Below are positions 61,549 through 64,000 of a stretch of 64,000 nt of DNA, piece after piece (the first letter of the stretch is position 1; each line of letters begins with the position of its first letter). Source of the DNA: Bog-756 sp963812525 (lineage in GTDB: Bacteria > Actinomycetota > Acidimicrobiia > Acidimicrobiales > RAAP-2). The position numbers and the translations under genes were made by a program. A model generated the notes under the pieces. The model did not search any database and was not told where the DNA came from. It saw only the letters and a program-made list of their open reading frames with translations. The DNA lies in contig CAWEVL010000010.1 of the NCBI GenBank assembly GCA_963812525.1, positions 124,001-188,000 of the forward strand. Reading direction: 5' to 3'.

Positions 61549-63153
61549 ATGGCGCTCGACCCCTCCACCCCGGTCATCGTCGGCGTCGGCCAGGTCACCA
61601 ACCGGCCCGACCCCGAGGGCGCCGGCCCCCTGGCCGACCGGCCCGAACCCATCGGCCTGATGGTGGATGCGGTACGAGCCGCCGCTGAGGACTGCGACGG
61701 CTCGGCCCCGGGCGGGGCGGCCCCGGCGGGCCGCAAGCTGCTCAGCCGGATCCAGTCACTGCGAGTGTCCGATCCTCTGAGCTGGCACTACGAGAACCCC
61801 GGGCTGCTGGTCTCCGAGGGGCTGGGTATCGAGCCGGCCCAGCTGCTGGTGACCACCACCGGGGGCAACAACCCCCAGAGCCTGGTCAACGCCACTGCGC
61901 TGGCCATCGGCCGAGGCGAGCTGGAGGTGGCCGTGCTGGTCGGGGCCGACTGCGTCTACACCCAGGCCGCCACCCGGCGGCACGCCGACCGCCCGCTCCT
62001 GCCCTGGACCGTCCAGCCGCCCGACACCCTGCGACCCACCGTGTTCGGGAACGACCGCCGGGGCACCACCGACGCCGAGGAGGCGCGGGGTCTCGACCTG
62101 CCCATCCATGTCTTCCCCCTGTTCGAGAACGCGGTGCGGGCCTACTCCGGGCGTTCCCTGACCGACCATAGGGACCGGATCGGCGACCTGTGGGCCGGGT
62201 TCTCGGAGGTGGCGGCGGTCAATCCCCACGCCTGGCTCCCCCAGGCCCGGACCGCGGCGGCCATCACCGAGGTCTCCGAATCGAACCGCATGATCGCCTA
62301 CCCCTACACCAAGCTCCTCACGGCCAATATGCAGGTGGACCAAGGCGCAGCGCTCATACTCTGCTCGGTGGCGGCCGCCCGGGCCGCCGGCATCGCCCAG
62401 GACCGCTGGGTCTTCCCCCTGGCCGGGGCGGACGCCGACGACCACTGGTTCCTCTCCCACCGGCTCGACTTCCACTCCTCGCCGGCCATCCGGCTGGCCG
62501 GGTCCGCGGCCCTGACCCTGGCCGGCACCGGTGTCGACCAGCTCGGCCCCGTCGACCTCTACTCCTGCTTCCCGTCGGTGGTGCAGATCGCCGCCGACGA
62601 GTTGGGCCTGCCGGTGGACGATCCGGCCCGGCCCCTGACCGTCACCGGGGGCATGACCTTCGGCGGGGGCCCGGGCAACAACTACGGCACCCACGCCGTG
62701 GCCGCCACGGTGGAGGCCCTCCGGTCGGATCCCGGAGCCCGGGGCCTGGTCACCGGTCTGGGCTGGTACCTGACCAAGCACAGTGTGGGGGTCTACGGCA
62801 CCGAGCCGTCGACCGGTCGGAGGTCGCGCCCCGACCCGTCCCTGCTCCCCGCCGGCACCGTGGTCGAGGAGGCCGGGGGCTTCGCGTGGGCCAGTACCCA
62901 GGCCGCGGTGGGCTCGCTCCCCCAGTGCGTCCCCGACGCCGACGCCGTCGGCGAGGTCACAGTCGAGACCTACTCGGTGGCCTACGGGAGGACCGGGTCG
63001 CCGGAACGGGGCGTGGTGGCCTGCCGCACGCCCGAGGGCCGGCGGGCGTGGGCCAACGTCACCGACCCCGACCAGCTGGCCATGCTGGTCACCGAGGAGG
63101 GGTGCGGCCGGCTCGGCCGGCTCCGGGCCGGCGGGCTGGTCGACCTCACCTAG
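61549..63153 (+). CDS. Thiolase-like protein without the usual nucleophile
   Basis: A 534-residue thiolase-superfamily protein, longer than normal by a C-terminal domain of about 120 residues. Where thiolases have Cys, it reads LLVTTTGGNNPQSLVNATA. YSCFPSVVQIAADELGL corresponds to the later active-site block and MTFGGGPGNNYGTHAV replaces GHP. This pattern recurs in an actinobacterial acetyl-CoA acetyltransferase-annotated group of unknown reaction. ATG 60 bases from the divergent rpiB start. Confidence 0.75.
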   Translation: MALDPSTPVIVGVGQVTNRPDPEGAGPLADRPEPIGLMVDAVRAAAEDCDGSAPGGAAPAGRKLLSRIQSLRVSDPLSWHYENPGLLVSEGLGIEPAQLLVTTTGGNNPQSLVNATALAIGRGELEVAVLVGADCVYTQAATRRHADRPLLPWTVQPPDTLRPTVFGNDRRGTTDAEEARGLDLPIHVFPLFENAVRAYSGRSLTDHRDRIGDLWAGFSEVAAVNPHAWLPQARTAAAITEVSESNRMIAYPYTKLLTANMQVDQGAALILCSVAAARAAGIAQDRWVFPLAGADADDHWFLSHRLDFHSSPAIRLAGSAALTLAGTGVDQLGPVDLYSCFPSVVQIAADELGLPVDDPARPLTVTGGMTFGGGPGNNYGTHAVAATVEALRSDPGARGLVTGLGWYLTKHSVGVYGTEPSTGRRSRPDPSLLPAGTVVEEAGGFAWASTQAAVGSLPQCVPDADAVGEVTVETYSVAYGRTGSPERGVVACRTPEGRRAWANVTDPDQLAMLVTEEGCGRLGRLRAGGLVDLT

Positions 63154-63160
63154 CGCCCCC

Positions 63161-63236
63161 GGCCGCCGTTCAGGTGGGGCCCGGCCGCCGTTCAGGTGGG
63201 CGCGGCCCCGGCCGCCGTTCAGGTGGGCGCGGCCCC
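63161..63236. repeat. Tandem repeat (22 + 27 + 27 bases) across a gene end
   Basis: Three copies of GGCCGCCGTTCAGGTGGG-type units begin at 63161, 63183 and 63210. The last unit contains the stop codon of the leftward membrane-protein gene; the other two lie beyond it, between convergent genes. Confidence 0.85.
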
Positions 63237-64000
63237 GGCCGCCACGGGAGGCGGCGCCTGCGAATCTCCGTAGCGGTGCTTGAAGGCCCCGTAGGCGAAC
63301 GGTCCCGACATCAGCGGGAGCCAGTAGGAGGCCAGCCGGTAGGCCAGCGTGGCCAGCACCGCCTGGGCCCCGTCCAGCCCGGCGGCGATGAGCAGGCCGC
63401 TGAGGCTCGCCTCGACGATGCCGAGGCCGCCGGGCGTGATCGGCACCAATCCGATGATCCCGGCCACCGCGTAGGCGAGCAGGATGAGGGACGGCCGGGG
63501 GTGGGCGCCGACGGCGAATACCGAGAAGAGCAGGCAGAGGTAGTCGAAGCCCAGGCGCCCGGCCGACAGCAGCGTGGCCTGCCACCACTGTTCACCCAGG
63601 ACCGACCGGATGAGGTCCCGCTGCTCGATGAGCCGCTCGGGCAGGCCCCGGACCGGCACCCGCTTGGCCAGCAGGCGGTTGCGCAGTGACTGGGCCCACT
63701 TGCCCGCGTAGCGCAGGGGGGCGTCGGCGGCCATGACCCAGGTGCCGAGCCCGACGAAGAGGAAGAAGCCGATGGCCCCGACGATGGCCGCGTCGGCCAG
63801 GCCGCGGCTCACCGGCGTACCGAACAGCACCACCGGCAGGACGAAGACCGGCAGGGCCAGCAGGCCCCCGATGCCCAGGAACGAGAAGGCGGTCAGGCCG
63901 CCCACCGCGTCGGTGGCGTCCATCCCGCTCACGGCCAGCATCCGGAACTGCACGGCGGCCCCGGCCGCCGCGCCGCCCGGCACGATGAGGGAGATCGAGT
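63219..64000 (-). CDS. Flippase-like integral membrane protein (UPF0104/AglD-type), 5' end outside the window
   Basis: At least 260 residues with about seven helices; the frame stays open to the window edge. IVPGGAAAGAAVQFRML at its visible start and LVPITPGGLGIVEASLSGLL match the lysylphosphatidylglycerol synthase transmembrane-type (LPG_synthase_TM) family. Family members flip or transfer lipid-linked groups; substrate unknown. The C-terminus APPPVAAGAAPT lies in the tandem repeat. Confidence 0.8.
   Translation of the reverse strand, partial: SISLIVPGGAAAGAAVQFRMLAVSGMDATDAVGGLTAFSFLGIGGLLALPVFVLPVVLFGTPVSRGLADAAIVGAIGFFLFVGLGTWVMAADAPLRYAGKWAQSLRNRLLAKRVPVRGLPERLIEQRDLIRSVLGEQWWQATLLSAGRLGFDYLCLLFSVFAVGAHPRPSLILLAYAVAGIIGLVPITPGGLGIVEASLSGLLIAAGLDGAQAVLATLAYRLASYWLPLMSGPFAYGAFKHRYGDSQAPPPVAAGAAPT

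Overview
The window reads as chromosomal DNA of a high-GC actinomycete, most likely a member of Acidimicrobiia. This is an inference from gene content and order. The evidence is a complete F1Fo-ATP synthase operon behind rpiB, glyA and a WecA-like gene with murA nearby, trehalose synthase, MeaB, class II fructose-bisphosphatase (GlpX), a P450, several acyl-CoA dehydrogenase/MaoC/CoA-transferase genes, an FrhB-type (coenzyme F420) protein, and many promoters that place a -10 box only 6-8 bases before the start codon.

Layout. 1-1500: a complete IS481-type element (101-1421) inserted at the 3' end of a tRNA-Arg(CCT) gene, which is preserved because the 15-base target duplication restores it. 1900-8400: a small acidic protein; a three-gene operon (SRPBCC protein, inositol-phosphatase-like protein, Old Yellow Enzyme); a thioesterase; a D-aminoacylase-type amidohydrolase; and an LprD-like/DUF3817 membrane pair. 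8500-13850: a secreted serine protease, aquaporin, metallopeptidase, cysteine dioxygenase with rhodanese, an EamA-type transporter and a DnaQ-like exonuclease. 13950-23500: an MFS transporter and a divergent acyl-CoA degradation locus. The leftward arm has two acyl-CoA dehydrogenases, a CoA transferase and two MaoC-like proteins. The rightward arm has a cysteine-free HMG-CoA-synthase/DUF35 fusion and a thiolase. A TetR-type palindrome lies between the arms. 23500-28800: a CADD-like diiron protein, a GlpR-like membrane protein, YhhN, an SDR, an ABC ATPase and small zinc-ribbon genes around a 27-base perfect palindrome.

29254-32199 is a small integrative element (a broken tyrosine recombinase and a flavin monooxygenase-like gene). 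It is bounded by a 23-base direct repeat that is the 3' end of ychF. 33400-35100: an EthD-like and a carboxymuconolactone-decarboxylase-like gene. 35250-40130: a sulfate assimilation locus of cysH, siroheme sulfite reductase and an overlapping FrhB-like iron-sulfur flavoprotein, divergent from a siroheme-synthesis gene. The sulfite reductase/FrhB pair resembles a split form of the F420-dependent sulfite reductase of methanogens. 40190-49900: P450, galT, treS, meaB, murA, glpX and two envelope or unknown proteins. 49941-61488: the atp operon with its upstream genes. The window ends with a thiolase-like protein and a partial flippase-like membrane protein.

Several otherwise intact genes, including the essential murA, carry single-base frameshifts, most of them in short G/C runs. 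Residual sequencing indels are the likeliest cause, so these should not be read as true pseudogenes without checking.
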